Below are positions 36,055 to 46,160 of a stretch of DNA of 64,000 nucleotides, one piece after another (within the stretch, counting starts at the first letter, position 1; the number at the start of each line of letters is the position of its first letter). Position numbers and translations under genes: made by a program. This DNA comes from Hydractinia symbiolongicarpus. Lineage: Eukaryota; Cnidaria; Hydrozoa; Anthoathecata; Hydractiniidae. The stretch spans positions 22,483,501 to 22,547,500 of the forward strand of contig NC_079881.1 in the NCBI RefSeq assembly GCF_029227915.1. The letters run 5' to 3'. Below the pieces are notes generated by a model, which saw only the letters and a program-made list of their open reading frames with translations, had not been told where the DNA came from and did no database searches.

Positions 36055-36187
36055 CCTGACGCTCTCCTGTTTAATTTGTACTTTGGATTTTTTTCTACTT
36101 TTCGTGGCCCCGGTACCGTGTAGTCCCCATAATGCCGAGAGCGTCAGGAACCCGGACTACTTTAAACCACTCGGCCATACAAGCTGA
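36055..36187 (-). repeat. Foldback repeat with a Ser/Leu-tRNA-like head
   Basis: A perfect 12-bp inverted repeat CCTGACGCTCTC (36055-36066) pairs with 36137-36148. A second inner pair is GTAGTCC (36120) with GGACTAC (36153). Read on the minus strand, GTATGGCCGAGTGGTTTAAAG (36157-36178 region) is a close match to the D-arm/A box of class II tRNAs, but no proper anticodon or B box follows. It may be a tRNA-derived SINE head captured in a foldback element. Confidence 0.5.
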
Positions 36188-36189
36188 TA

Positions 36190-37360
36190 CGACTTTAGCA
36201 AAATTTAAATTTATAATTTTTGTGTGTACTTACTCAAAAGTAGACAAAAGTTGATAAATCGATTGAATCGAAACGATTTTGTCATTTTATGCTATAAGAA
36301 AGCAGCACTCAATATGCATTCTCGTCTCAGAGCTCTTTGACATAAACCTTCAAAATAGACTAGTTTTAGGCGTTTCGTCTTTGTGGCGGCTGGGAATACT
36401 TCTGGCATATAATGCAATAACTTTATCAATACTGCAAAACACGCAACTTATCAATTTATCTTCTGCACTTAACTGTCCTGTGGTAGCCATGTTTCTGTAT
36501 ATCATGTGCTTTTCAACTGGAATTTCAATGTACGTAAGTACAGACCACTCAAATAATGTAGGTCTGTAAAATATGCTTGACCTGCAAGTTTTTGCCTAGC
36601 AGTTTCGGCTTGCACCTTTGCGTCGCACTTTTGCCTTGCACCTTTGCCTTATCAATTTGACAGTTAGAAATATCGACTTAAACAATTGACTTATCATCTT
36701 GAAACATTAACTTGAATGTTTGACTCAATGAATGTGTCCGCTATCTAACTTCATAACATTCACCATAATCTCCATCAGTTAACAAGGCAAGTTAATACTA
36801 TTTATTAAAAATTAAAAAAGTCATTTCACCATAGTTAAAATCAAGTATTTTTATTGTATATACAATAGATGAGAAACAAATTGAAAAAAAAATACTTTAT
36901 TTAGTTTTCTTATTTAAAATTGCTGTATTAGCCTGTAACGCCTTTTCTTCTCCAGAAAGATACATACAAGTGTTATTTGATTAGGGACTGGATCCTAATG
37001 TAAAACACTAGGTTACATTTTGGAAAATGTTTGTGTGTTGTAGTTAGAAAAATATTTGCTTAGACTACATTAGTTTACCTCCTTGATCAGAAGTTTATAA
37101 ATACAGCGAGAAAGAACTTATATAGACAACATACCTAAACGAATTTTATAAATTTATGTATATATTGGACTTAACTAAATAAGATCTCCTAGGGTTAGTT
37201 CAAAGATTTTATTGTGGTTGAAGTATCTTGTTTTTTTACTTCATTTCTTTTTAACCTTCTTATTAGCACACAAACTTTGAACTGGGGCAAACTGGTAAAT
37301 CCATTTTCATCTTTTAGTTACTGTTAATGCATCGAAGTTCTTCATTGCAAATGTTCTCCT
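36190..37360. other. No gene seen
   Basis: Contains a short degenerate repeat of TTGCACCTTTGCCTT-like phrases near 36590-36655 and ACTTGAAT-like phrases near 36660-36740. The 96-codon open frame at 36279-36569 is unsupported. Confidence 0.45.
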
Positions 37361-37363
37361 TAG

Positions 37364-37600
37364 GGAACGCAAGACACGTTGGCAGAAGAACCATCCTCAA
37401 CTCCTGCACAAGTTACATTATTTCCCCACGTCTCATCACCTGTGCAAGTATCAACACAATCACAGACACCAACTCCACAACTGGCAACGTTGTCAAATTC
37501 TTCTTCTTCTGCATTGCAGCATCAAAGCAACGGAAATTATGACTACTTAATACCGAAAATAGGGACGTACCCGTTCGCTGCGCTGTCTGGGTTTACTTGA
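37364..37600 (+). CDS. Possible 3' terminal exon, Ser/Thr/Pro/Gln-rich
   Basis: A pyrimidine-rich acceptor (TTCTCCTTAG) precedes an open frame of 78 codons to TGA in a stretch less AT-rich than its surroundings. The product is low complexity: EEPSSTPAQVTLFPHVSSPV, QSQTPTPQLATLSNSSSS, ending with the more structured DYLIPKIGTYPFAALSGF. Such composition is common in linker or activation regions. No upstream exon could be identified, and no family is recognised. It may be a host exon or a fragment of a transposon gene. Confidence 0.35.
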   Translation, partial: GTQDTLAEEPSSTPAQVTLFPHVSSPVQVSTQSQTPTPQLATLSNSSSSALQHQSNGNYDYLIPKIGTYPFAALSGFT

Positions 37601-38289
37601 AAGCCAAAATGAGAAATTACCTTCTGCTTAAGTAATGTCAACCACACCAAAAATTAAAATTGCTGCGTGTCTTTTATACCTGGGGACATCGAGCTGTTTC
37701 CTATGTTTTTATTTAAACTGAAGTTGCGATAAACGTTTCCTTAAAACAGGTGTTACACGTATACACATGTGCAAAACGGTTTACCTGTACTCAGTGCTCA
37801 GTTTGACGTTAATCACAGGCTGCTTCCTGCATTTCTAGTTTTTTTGGAGAAGGCTATCACACCTATGTACATGTGCGACTTACCTGTGCTAATTGCTCAA
37901 CCAGGTGTCACAATTAATTTTATAACTTTCACGGAAGCTTATTCCGTAAAATAATATTGACCGATTGTTTTAGCTGTGATGGGATAACAACGGTTTGTAA
38001 ACTGCAATTTCATTTCAGATGAAGTTGCGGGAAAGTTATACTTTTTACACATAAAACACTATATATACATTGTTGTGTGCGCTTAACTCGATTCCCGATA
38101 TACAGTATACTTGTACTAAAGGCCTCCACACGGAACGCTACAGTTCTCAGTTTGATTAAGCAATCAACGCGACTTTCAACACTGGCTCACACAGTTACTT
38201 GTGAATTAACCGAGCGTCAAAACGCCGGGTCCCTCGGCTAATAAAATGAAATAAGTACCATGAAGAACGTACTATTCTTTGCATGAAAA

Positions 38290-39180
38290 AGTATTAATTT
38301 AACAATAACGGTTAGTGGTTTTTATCCTCCTTAGCAACCAAGTAACTTGAGCGTGAAAAATCTGAAATGAAGAACTATGTTACGTGAATATACTCCAACA
38401 ATAATGTGCTATTTCAACAATGTCTTCTCATTTTGGACCGACCCTTTATGTCCCTAAACAATCAAGCAACGCACAAGTACAAAGTTTAAAATTATTATTC
38501 GCGTCGCCTATAATCTATTTTATATGTATTGTGTTGTTAAGGGGGACAACAAAATGAAACGTAATATGGAAAACTTTGTTATGTGAAAATATTCCAACAA
38601 AAATGTTATGTTTCGGCGTTGTTTTTTTCATTTTATACCGAACCAATGTGTCCCCTTAAACAACCAAGCAACAAAGGTGAATAAAATTTGAAATTATTAT
38701 TTGTGTCCCTTTCAATCTAGTTCATATATATCATGTTGTTAAGGGGACAACGAAAACGGAGAATTCTGCAATATTAAGATAATCCAACAAAAATGTGCTA
38801 TTTTAACGCTGTCTTTTTTATTTTATACCGAACATTTATGTCCCCCTAAACAACCAAGCAACGTGGAATTGCAAAGTTTGAAATAATTATTCACGTCGCT
38901 TTTAATCTATCTTATTTGTATCATGTTGTTAAGGGGGACAAGAATATAAGACCTGAAATAGAGAATTATGTTATGTTAAAATAGTCCTACCATATTATGC
39001 TATTTTAACGCGTTTTTTTTAATTTTTGACCGATCCGTTTAATCCCCCTAAACAACCAAGCGACATAGAAGTGTAAGGTTTAAAATTATTAATTGGGCTG
39101 CTTCTTTTTATTCCAGAAACATTTTAAATGGTTGAAGTTGTGAATGAGGACAACGAAATATATGTTGAAATAAGGTGTTA
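38290..39180 (+). repeat. Tandem repeat of about 190-205-bp units
   Basis: Four to five units share TGTTGTTAAGGGGGACAAC (near 38532, 38733, 38923 and, degenerate, 39133), then GTTATGTGAAAATATTCCAAC, TTTTTCATTTTATACCGA, TGTCCCCCTAAACAACCAAG, and a GCGTCGC...AATCTA block. The same unit recurs at 41575-42420, on the other side of inverted-repeat arm B, in the same orientation. No coding capacity. Confidence 0.85.
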
Positions 39181-39202
39181 TACTGTGCAAAGACATCTCA
39201 GA

Positions 39203-40503
39203 ATCTATATAATATTACGCTTGTGTCAGTAACTATGTGAGTCCACGACACGAAAAGTACGGGTGAATTTCTTACGACGTGGCGTTATGCTAAAATTTAC
39301 CAAGTTAAAAAAACGCAAATCAGGGGGTTACTATTTTTAAACATTTAATTTTCTTTTCCTATTAATTTTAAAAATAAAACTCTTTTTTTGTTTAAAAAAA
39401 CTAATTTTTATTTTAATCCTAAATGTTTTATATTTTTTTTGTTTTAAAAACCCCGTTGGTGGTTATGGATAGAATAATGTAATTTAACCCCCCCGGTTTA
39501 CTGTGTGCGCGCCGTATCTCACGGAAACAAAGCCTATCAACTGAAAAAAGAAAACCGAAGCGAAGAAGGCTGTCTCTTTTTCAAATTAATCCTGAAAAAA
39601 GCTATTTCAAACAATGTTTACTCATCATGAGGTTAGATTAAAGCTTATTTGTTTCTCCTATCATTTTTGAGTTCTGGGACCGACGTTGCTTTCTTTTTAA
39701 AAAAACTATCTAATTCGAATGATAATTCGATTCTAAAATGTAAAAAGCAAAACTGTTGTTGTAGAGCGGCTTTTGTTGTCGAGCGAGAATAAATAAAAAT
39801 AAAAGTTTACGTTGTTGTCAGAAATATTTGTTACAAAGAAGAAAAACGTACGATGACATAACGTGAAAAAGAGAACTGATTGGAAATGTATCAGACAATT
39901 GTATAGCTAGCTATACATTTTCAATTTGCTTTCTTTGGCATGAAGCAAAGTTTAGTAGAAATGAATGTAGTTGAATAACGATATTTAAGCTGTTTACACT
40001 TTCAAAGCTAAACACTCCTTTAAATATGAAGTGAAATAGGTCTTGTGCCTGAACATATTCTTTTTTGTAGGAGTATACCCAGGGTCAGTTTAGAATATCT
40101 TAAGAATATGTCCTACCTCGATTGTTTGTTATAAATATAAAAACAATTTTCCAATGGCTATAGCAAGCTTTATTTTATTAAGGCATTATATTTTCAGGAC
40201 ATGGGCATGCTAAGAATATATTCAGAATAATGAGGATAGTATTTTTCAAAAAGTTAAGAACATTAAGGCTGAAACGGAATAATTCTTATACAATACATGG
40301 TGCATGTCATAGAGAAGAATTTACATAAACTGTAAAGGTATTTTTTCTGTTGTTACTACACTACAAACTGTGTAATTTAGTGTTGATGTCGTTATAAAAT
40401 ACCTAAACCTAAATCCTAAACCTAAATCAATGTTTACATCTGTTACGTTACAATCGTTTGAAATATATTCGATTCTTAAATTCGAAAACGCTGCATTGTT
40501 ATC
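39203..40503 (-). repeat. Large inverted repeat, arm B
   Basis: Reverse-complement counterpart of 32755-34498; both arms have their GCGTATTATTATATAGAT-like ends facing inward, 4.7 kb apart. The outer break at about 40503 corresponds to 32755 in arm A, after which similarity stops. Anchors are listed under arm A. It carries fewer internal phrase copies than arm A. Confidence 0.85.
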
Positions 40504-40647
40504 TTCTTTGATTTTATGCGTGATTTTCTTGATTATAAGTTTGGGTCTGTTCTTTTAATATTTCGGTAGATATACAGTATGCCAAATGATTCAAGTTTTT
40601 GTATTTCTCTTTTATGTGTTTTAACTATTAATTTCTTATATTTTGAG

Positions 40648-41000
40648 TTCTGGAATGGCAAAGCATGAACGCTTGTTAGACATCTTTGATTTTGTTGGAC
40701 ATTTTCCATTTTTATTTTACAATTTTATTTATTTATTTATTTATTTGTTGCACATGCGTATATTTTTAGACGTTTTGTTTCAGCGGTTATACACATAGAA
40801 TAATGCAGATTGTCTGCAACCTCGATCCCAAAGCATTTTTTTATCTTTCTGCCATCCCGTTATAAAAGAGACAAAGAACCCTGGGTCGAGGTTGAAATGT
40901 GAGTTTTAAAAAATTCAAATAACTGTGTTGTATGTTTTTGTTTGGTATCCCTTACATCGGTTGAATGAGAGATTCAATGGATTCTTCCACGGGAATTCAG
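40648..41000 (+). repeat. Direct duplication, copy 1 (with 78-bp foldback)
   Basis: Matches 41160-41513 from TTCTGGAATGGCAAAG through TTGTTTGGTATCCCTTACAT to GGATTCTTCCACGGGAATTC. It includes a foldback at 40817-40894, starting CAACCTCGATCCCA and ending TGGGTCGAGGTTG, that looks like a tiny MITE already present before the duplication. A TTTA microsatellite (about 40727-40746) is absent from copy 2, so it expanded or was lost after duplication. Confidence 0.85.
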
Positions 41001-41159
41001 ATAACTGTTTAATTTTTTTATATTTTGTGTATGCAATAGACTGATTATCTGATTTTGGTATGACGTGTTACAAACTTTTTGTAATAACTTTGTTTGTATA
41101 ACTGGGCAAGGTATATTGGGTTTTTTTAAATGTCTGATATACTTTTTTCCCTGTTGTAC

Positions 41160-41513
41160 TTCTGGCATGGCAAAGTAAGTATAAATTTTAGCAGATTTCG
41201 TTTTTTACGTAACGGTTGTTAGACGCCTTTTGATTTTGTTGGCCATATTGCATTTTGCTTTTTGTTGTTGTTGCACCTGCTTATATTTCAACGTTTTGGT
41301 TTCAACGGGTACAAATATAAAGTAATGCAGACTGTGAGCCACTTCGATCCCAGGGCTTTTTCTCTTTTTTTCCGTCCCGTTATAAAAAGAGACAAAGAGC
41401 CGAGGTTGTGTTGTAAGTTTTAAAAATTTAAATTACCATGCTGTATGTTTTTGTTTGGTATCCCTTACATGCATTCAATGAGAGATTCAGTGGATTCTTC
41501 CACGGAAATTCGG
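41160..41513 (+). repeat. Direct duplication, copy 2
   Basis: Second copy, 512 bp to the right of the first. Its foldback (41339-41409) has lost part of the right arm (GCCGAGGTTG instead of TGGGTCGAGGTTG). Confidence 0.85.
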
Positions 41514-41574
41514 CTAGTATTACATAATTTCGAATTATTAACTTAACAGTAAGGCTCATGGATTGTTCTTATCA

Positions 41575-42420
41575 TATTTTAAAATAGACGATGTTGTTAA
41601 GGGGGAAAATAACAAAAAAACCTAAAATGATATTTTATCATATGCCATTTAAACAATGCTTATTATTACCTAGCAACCAAGTAACTTGAGCGTGTGACTC
41701 TGGATTATATTTTTTCGGATCCTCCGATAAAATATTTTTATTATACATTGTTGTCAAGTGAGACAGAGGAGTAAAATATGAAATGGAGTATTATGTTATG
41801 TGAATATACTTCCACAATAATGTGCTATTTTGACATTGTCTATTTCGGTTTGAAGCGACTTATTATGTCGCCCTAAACAACCAAGCAACGCAAAAGTGCA
41901 AAGTTTAAAGTTATTACTTGCGTCGTTTGAATCTGCTTTATATTACCATGTTGTTAAGGGTGACAACAAAGTGAAGCCTGAAATTGATTGTCAAGGACAG
42001 TGTTTTGTTCGAGGCACATTTTAAATGATTGACGTTGTTAAGGGGGAGAACGAAATATGTGTTGAAATAAAGTAAAAAATGGTGTAAACCTTCTTAGAAT
42101 TTTACATGCGCGATTTTATCACTCTTTATATTTTTATATATTAACTATTTCTCTCTCTACACAAATCCGAATAATAGTTTAATTTCGAATAAATGTTAGC
42201 TTACCAATAACGCTTAGAGATCGTTCTTAACATATTTTAAATACCCGATGTTTTTAATGGGACAACAAAATAAAACCTAAAATGTAAAAATGTGCGATGT
42301 GAAAATATTTTTCATAATGTAAAATTGTAATTTAACACGGCTTTTTATAACCTTGAAACGAGCTTTCCCCTAAGCAACCAGGTATCTAGGAATTATTATT
42401 CCAGCAATATATCTTACCGT
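41575..42420 (+). repeat. Second block of the 195-bp tandem repeat
   Basis: Units with TGTTGTTAAGGGG-type heads near 41591, 41749, 41946, 42023 and 42244 match those at 38290-39180, with more deletions. Further faint copies may continue to 43620 and near 44850-44950 (AAATGTCCCC/GGGGGACAT). Confidence 0.8.
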
Positions 42421-42524
42421 ACCGTTTAAAACATATTTTACATATTCGATGTAAAAACATTCTTTGACTAATGCGTTATATAAACGCTGTCTCTTTTACT
42501 TCAAACAATACATCATGTACTGCT

Positions 42525-42790
42525 TCAGTACATGATGTATTTGATCTTGTGTTGCCTTAAAACTCGACGAAGGATCTCGCAGGTACCTGGTACGAAGGGT
42601 AGGAATGCTGATGCGATAAATTCCTCTGATGTTTCCTTGTTGTCTCCGTTGCATCTTCTCTTCATTTTAGTTTCTACTTGCGTGATGACGTTATGACTGT
42701 ATCCATTTGCGATTAATGCATTTGTTACACGTCGAATATCTATTTTCCTCTCCTGTTTGTCACTGACTAAGATATGACACTTTCTTTGCA
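42525..42790 (-). pseudogene. PLE RT-to-endonuclease linker segment, inverted
   Basis: Eighty-eight codons ending at a TGA inside the 42507-42541 hairpin. RRVTNALIANGYSHNVI and FVPGTCEILRRVLRQHKIK are the conserved phrases found just before the GIY-YIG domain in Penelope-like proteins. There is no natural start. The last four codons are created by the palindrome. Confidence 0.75.
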
Positions 42791-42817
42791 AGATTTCTGA
42801 TGGTTTGGTTCGAAGTT

Positions 42818-43252
42818 AAGGTACTGCCATGGGAGGCCCTGCATCATCAGTGGTCGCAGAAATATACATGCAAGCACACGAGACAGCAGCATTAGTCACG
42901 TCAGACAGACGTCAAAAGGCTGGAAGAACAAAGCAATGTTGTTTACGAAATTCCGTGCAAAGATTGTGATGCAGTGTATATAGGCGAAACAAAAAGAAAG
43001 TTCAAGCAACGAGTACAAGAACATATGCGCGCAGCGAGAAACGGAGATGTGAAGAAAAACGGAATTGCGGACCACAGCTGGAGCAGATGTCATCAGTTTA
43101 ATTGGGATGAGAAGAAAATCATTGACAGAGAATCCAAAACAACGACCAGGAAGATTAAAGAAACCATCAACAGTGTAGAACGTAACAAACACATAAACAG
43201 CATCTCGTATCAACTTCCTTACATTTGGTTGCCAGCCCTACAGAAGAAGTAG
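42818..43252 (+). pseudogene. PLE reverse-transcriptase scrap fused to GIY-YIG endonuclease
   Basis: The RT scrap GTAMGGPASSVVAEIYMQAH precedes the metal-binding motif C, which is deleted. After a frame change near 42900 the GIY-YIG domain reads VVYEIPCKDCDAVYIGETKR, then FKQRVQEHMRAA, a His-rich stretch (ADHSWSRCHQF) and INSVERNKHIN with the expected Glu. It has the CxxC and Arg/His/Glu features usual for PLE endonucleases, and ends YQLPYIWLPALQKK-stop, a typical PLE C-terminus. The endonuclease domain itself is open over about 110 codons, but no complete protein can be made. Confidence 0.85.
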
Positions 43253-43355
43253 TTACCTACATCTAGGTCCGAAAATGTTAACTCGTTTCTGACTGGTTAA
43301 TTTTTATGAATTTCGATCCTCTGCAATTATATAAATACATGCGCAACATCATTTT

Positions 43356-43397
43356 ACTTTGCCCGATGATGGGAGAAGGATCTCCAGAAACGTCGCC
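43356..43397 (+). ncRNA. Hammerhead-ribozyme-like relic in PLE tail
   Basis: CCGATGA (43363-43369), a stem-loop TGGGAGA-AGGA-TCTCCA (43370-43386) and GAAAC (43387-43391) follow the hammerhead core order CUGAUGA, stem II, GAAA. The second core base is C instead of U and stem II has a bulge. Hammerhead motifs are known in PLE terminal regions. Stems I and III were not confirmed, so activity is unlikely. Confidence 0.35.
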
Positions 43398-43539
43398 TAC
43401 TAAACTATCATGTTCAAGAAATGATAAACTTTCCACAGTAATATGAATACTGAACAGAAAAACCAAAATAATATCATCAATAAGCACATACACTGAAATA
43501 GAGAAATGCGCAATGTTTCCGATAGTAATCATGCTATAA

Positions 43540-44150
43540 GCATGTGCTATTTAATCCATTCTATCAATTAGAACCGACCTTTTCTGTCACCCTAAAATAA
43601 CCAATATCTTCGCAAGTCGTAACTAAACAACAAACATTATCATTTCAATTTTATCATATATAAGACGTTGATAAAGAAATAAGCAATATAAAGACATTCC
43701 TCAGAGAACAACATGTGACGATGTCTATCATTGTTTTATGTAACTGTTGCATTTCCCTTATACATAATGATCATACCTATGAACCTTCAATTTGACAAAA
43801 CGTAGAAGTTGATAAACAAAAGATTTCATTGCTTTACTTTCGTGGTTTTCCCTAAAAAATAAAAAAAATGGAAACGTATTGCCATCAACGAGTTTAAAAT
43901 TTGATCAACTTTCAGTTGACACGTAGCACGATGAAACCAATTACCGTTCCCGGAAAAACTTACATTGGCTAAAAAATCACGTCATAAATAGCAAATTATT
44001 TTCTTTGTGATTGCTGTGAATCTTAAAGGCGCGTAATCAGCCGAATTTTGAAATGTCGCTAAAAAACTACCATTTTCCAAATTTTATAAACAGAACTACA
44101 GACGTAAATGGATTTTTTTTATGTTCAATATATGTACAGAAAAGGAAAAA
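43540..44150. other. No gene seen
   Basis: AT-rich; weak traces of the 195-bp repeat near 43575-43620 only. Confidence 0.4.
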
Positions 44151-44560
44151 AATTACTTCCGTGCCTCCTTATCTCCAGGACGAATGTCCTCCCATCCTTC
44201 AGTTTTTATGCAAATATTGCTAAAAAATGCATGTTAGGTGGACAACAGTAGATTTATAGAGAAAATTATTGCCCTTCTTCTTCTGGATTTATACCATGTA
44301 AAATTACTTTGAGAAAAAAAAATTCAACTGGAGACCTGAATGGGACATTAACACACTTCCGTGCCTGCTGTAGCTCCAAGAACGAATGTTTTCCTATACT
44401 TCAATTTTTCCACCAATCCTATAAAAATGCACATTAGGAGGACAGCAGTATATATTTAGAGAAAAATTAACGCGTTTATTCTTCTAGATTTATACATTGT
44501 AAAAATAATAAAAACTGAAATGGAGAAGTGAAATGGACATTTAAACATCAAAATCGATGT
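44150..44560. repeat. Tandem duplication, 200-bp unit
   Basis: Two units start near 44156 (CTTCCGTGCCTCCTTATCTCC) and 44356 (CTTCCGTGCCTGCTGTAGCTC). Each continues with GGACGAATGT or GAACGAATGT, CTTCAGTTTTT or CTTCAATTTTT, AAAATGCA, TTAGGWGGACARCAGTA, AGAGAAAA and CTTCTRGATTTATAC. A partial third lies to the left. Confidence 0.8.
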
Positions 44561-46160
44561 AAAATTAACGTACCTATAAAAACCAAAAGAAGTACAAATT
44601 TGCCAGTAATGGTTCATATGCGAGGAAGAAGGACTAAGGCAAGGCTACGCACAGGTGTAATAAAAAGTAAAATACACACATGCGCTTTCAAGTTTTCATA
44701 AAAGTTTAAATGTTCCCCTAAGTTGACAACAACATATACGGAGAATATACACGTCAAATGTTCAATCCATGATAATTGAGAAACTACTTTGAATTACTTT
44801 GAACTGTTTTTCTAGACTTTAGTGTCTAACAGATTAGAAAAAATTAACCGGCTTAAGCTAAAAATGTCCCCTTTTGCAAGAATTTTACTTTAAAAACTAA
44901 GGGGGACATGAAAATGTCCCCTTTAATCAAATGTCCCCGTAATATGTAATGTTTTAGCACGCTGGGCCCACCTAAGCAACATTTAGGATAATATATATAT
45001 ATATTTAATTGCCAGTCAGAATATAGTCACTGAATAAAAAAACATTTCAATCTTGAAAACACAAGAGAGCTGTCTCGTGAAATAGAATATTGGTCGCATT
45101 TACTAACACAAAACGCAATGTTGTGAATTCAGTTTTTGAATATATATCCGTAAAGTTTGGCTAACCATGACAAAATTGTCCCTAATTTGAATATATCTCC
45201 GTAAAGTTTGGGTAACTCAGAGGAGTCGTCGTCGTACCACGGCAAAACTAATACGTTATCCGCTTTGCTGCTACCGAAATAAACAAAATGTGAATCATAT
45301 GTTCAGTGGATATTAACTTGTAGGGAGAAAATAAACATAAAGAAAGTCGCCATAAGTGAAATGATTTTAAGGTGAAAAAACAATGCTACTTCTTCTGTAG
45401 TTTCTAAAACCCAATTTTTATGTCATATGCCGGGTGTATTTAAAGAAATGCATTCATATCACACGTTCTTACAAAACTACAAAAACAGACATAGCTGTTC
45501 TTGTGTTTTTTTAATACTAAGAAGAGAACACTGGAATTCTGACTCACTTTATTCTTTTTATGAATTTTTCTACAATTTTTTTCGAAATTGACTTGCTTAC
45601 AAAAAATTAATCAATTAAGTCAATATGAGTATTTACGCAGTCGTAGGTGAAATAAAGAAGCAATCGCAAATAAAAAAATTATCCATAACTTGAAGTAGAG
45701 TTGCAAGGCAATTGAAATTATGGATTTGATTATATGGCAAAATTAGCTTCGGTTACTTGTAATTTAAAAAAGTTATTTGAGCCTAAAGCTGTTCTAGGCA
45801 ATAAATTTTTTAGAATTTTTTTCCAAAATTGTCCATAACTGCTTGCGATCGCTTTTTCTTACCCATAATAGCTGCAATTTAAAAATCACTTTAAAATTTA
45901 TTTAAGACTCAAACAGTTGAGGGATAAAAACCAAACATTTTAACTATAGAATGTATCAACGCAACCTCGTTCTTAGCGCTTGTTGCCTCGTTTTCATATT
46001 TTTACGTTGTACTTTATAACACGTAGCTAAATCTCCAGATTTACAACAAACAAAATTTACATGCAACATTTAAAATGACGGGAATTCATTTATCCGTTTA
46101 ATAAATTTCTTTGAACGAAAGACGCTGCATGTGAATGAAATTTTGTTTCAAACATTCACG
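44561..46160. other. No gene seen
   Basis: AT-rich downstream flank of the minus-strand gene. A short direct repeat, ATCTCCGTAAAGTTTGG or its TATCCG variant, occurs at about 45145 and 45193. A CAACCTCGTTC motif lies at 45962. Confidence 0.4.

Larger units (their letters stand above)
42507..43400. mobile_element. Rearranged Penelope-like element
   Basis: Three pieces of a Penelope-like element (PLE) pol are present, not in natural order. On the minus strand, 42525-42790 encodes the segment between RT and endonuclease (RRVTNALIANGYS ... PFVPGTCEILRRVLR). On the plus strand, 42818-42895 encodes the RT segment GTAMGGPASSVVAEIYMQAH, joined at about 42900 to the GIY-YIG endonuclease (42917-43252). 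The natural order is RT, linker, GIY-YIG on one strand, so the linker is inverted and moved to the left of RT. The left end is a perfect 16-bp hairpin (42507-42541), and a hammerhead-like relic lies downstream. Confidence 0.8.

Noticed and set aside
42896-43213. 105-codon minus frame
   Set aside because: Shadow of the GIY-YIG coding strand.
43278-43532. 84-codon minus frame behind the Penelope relic
   Set aside because: Antisense shadow over the PLE tail with no recognised motif.
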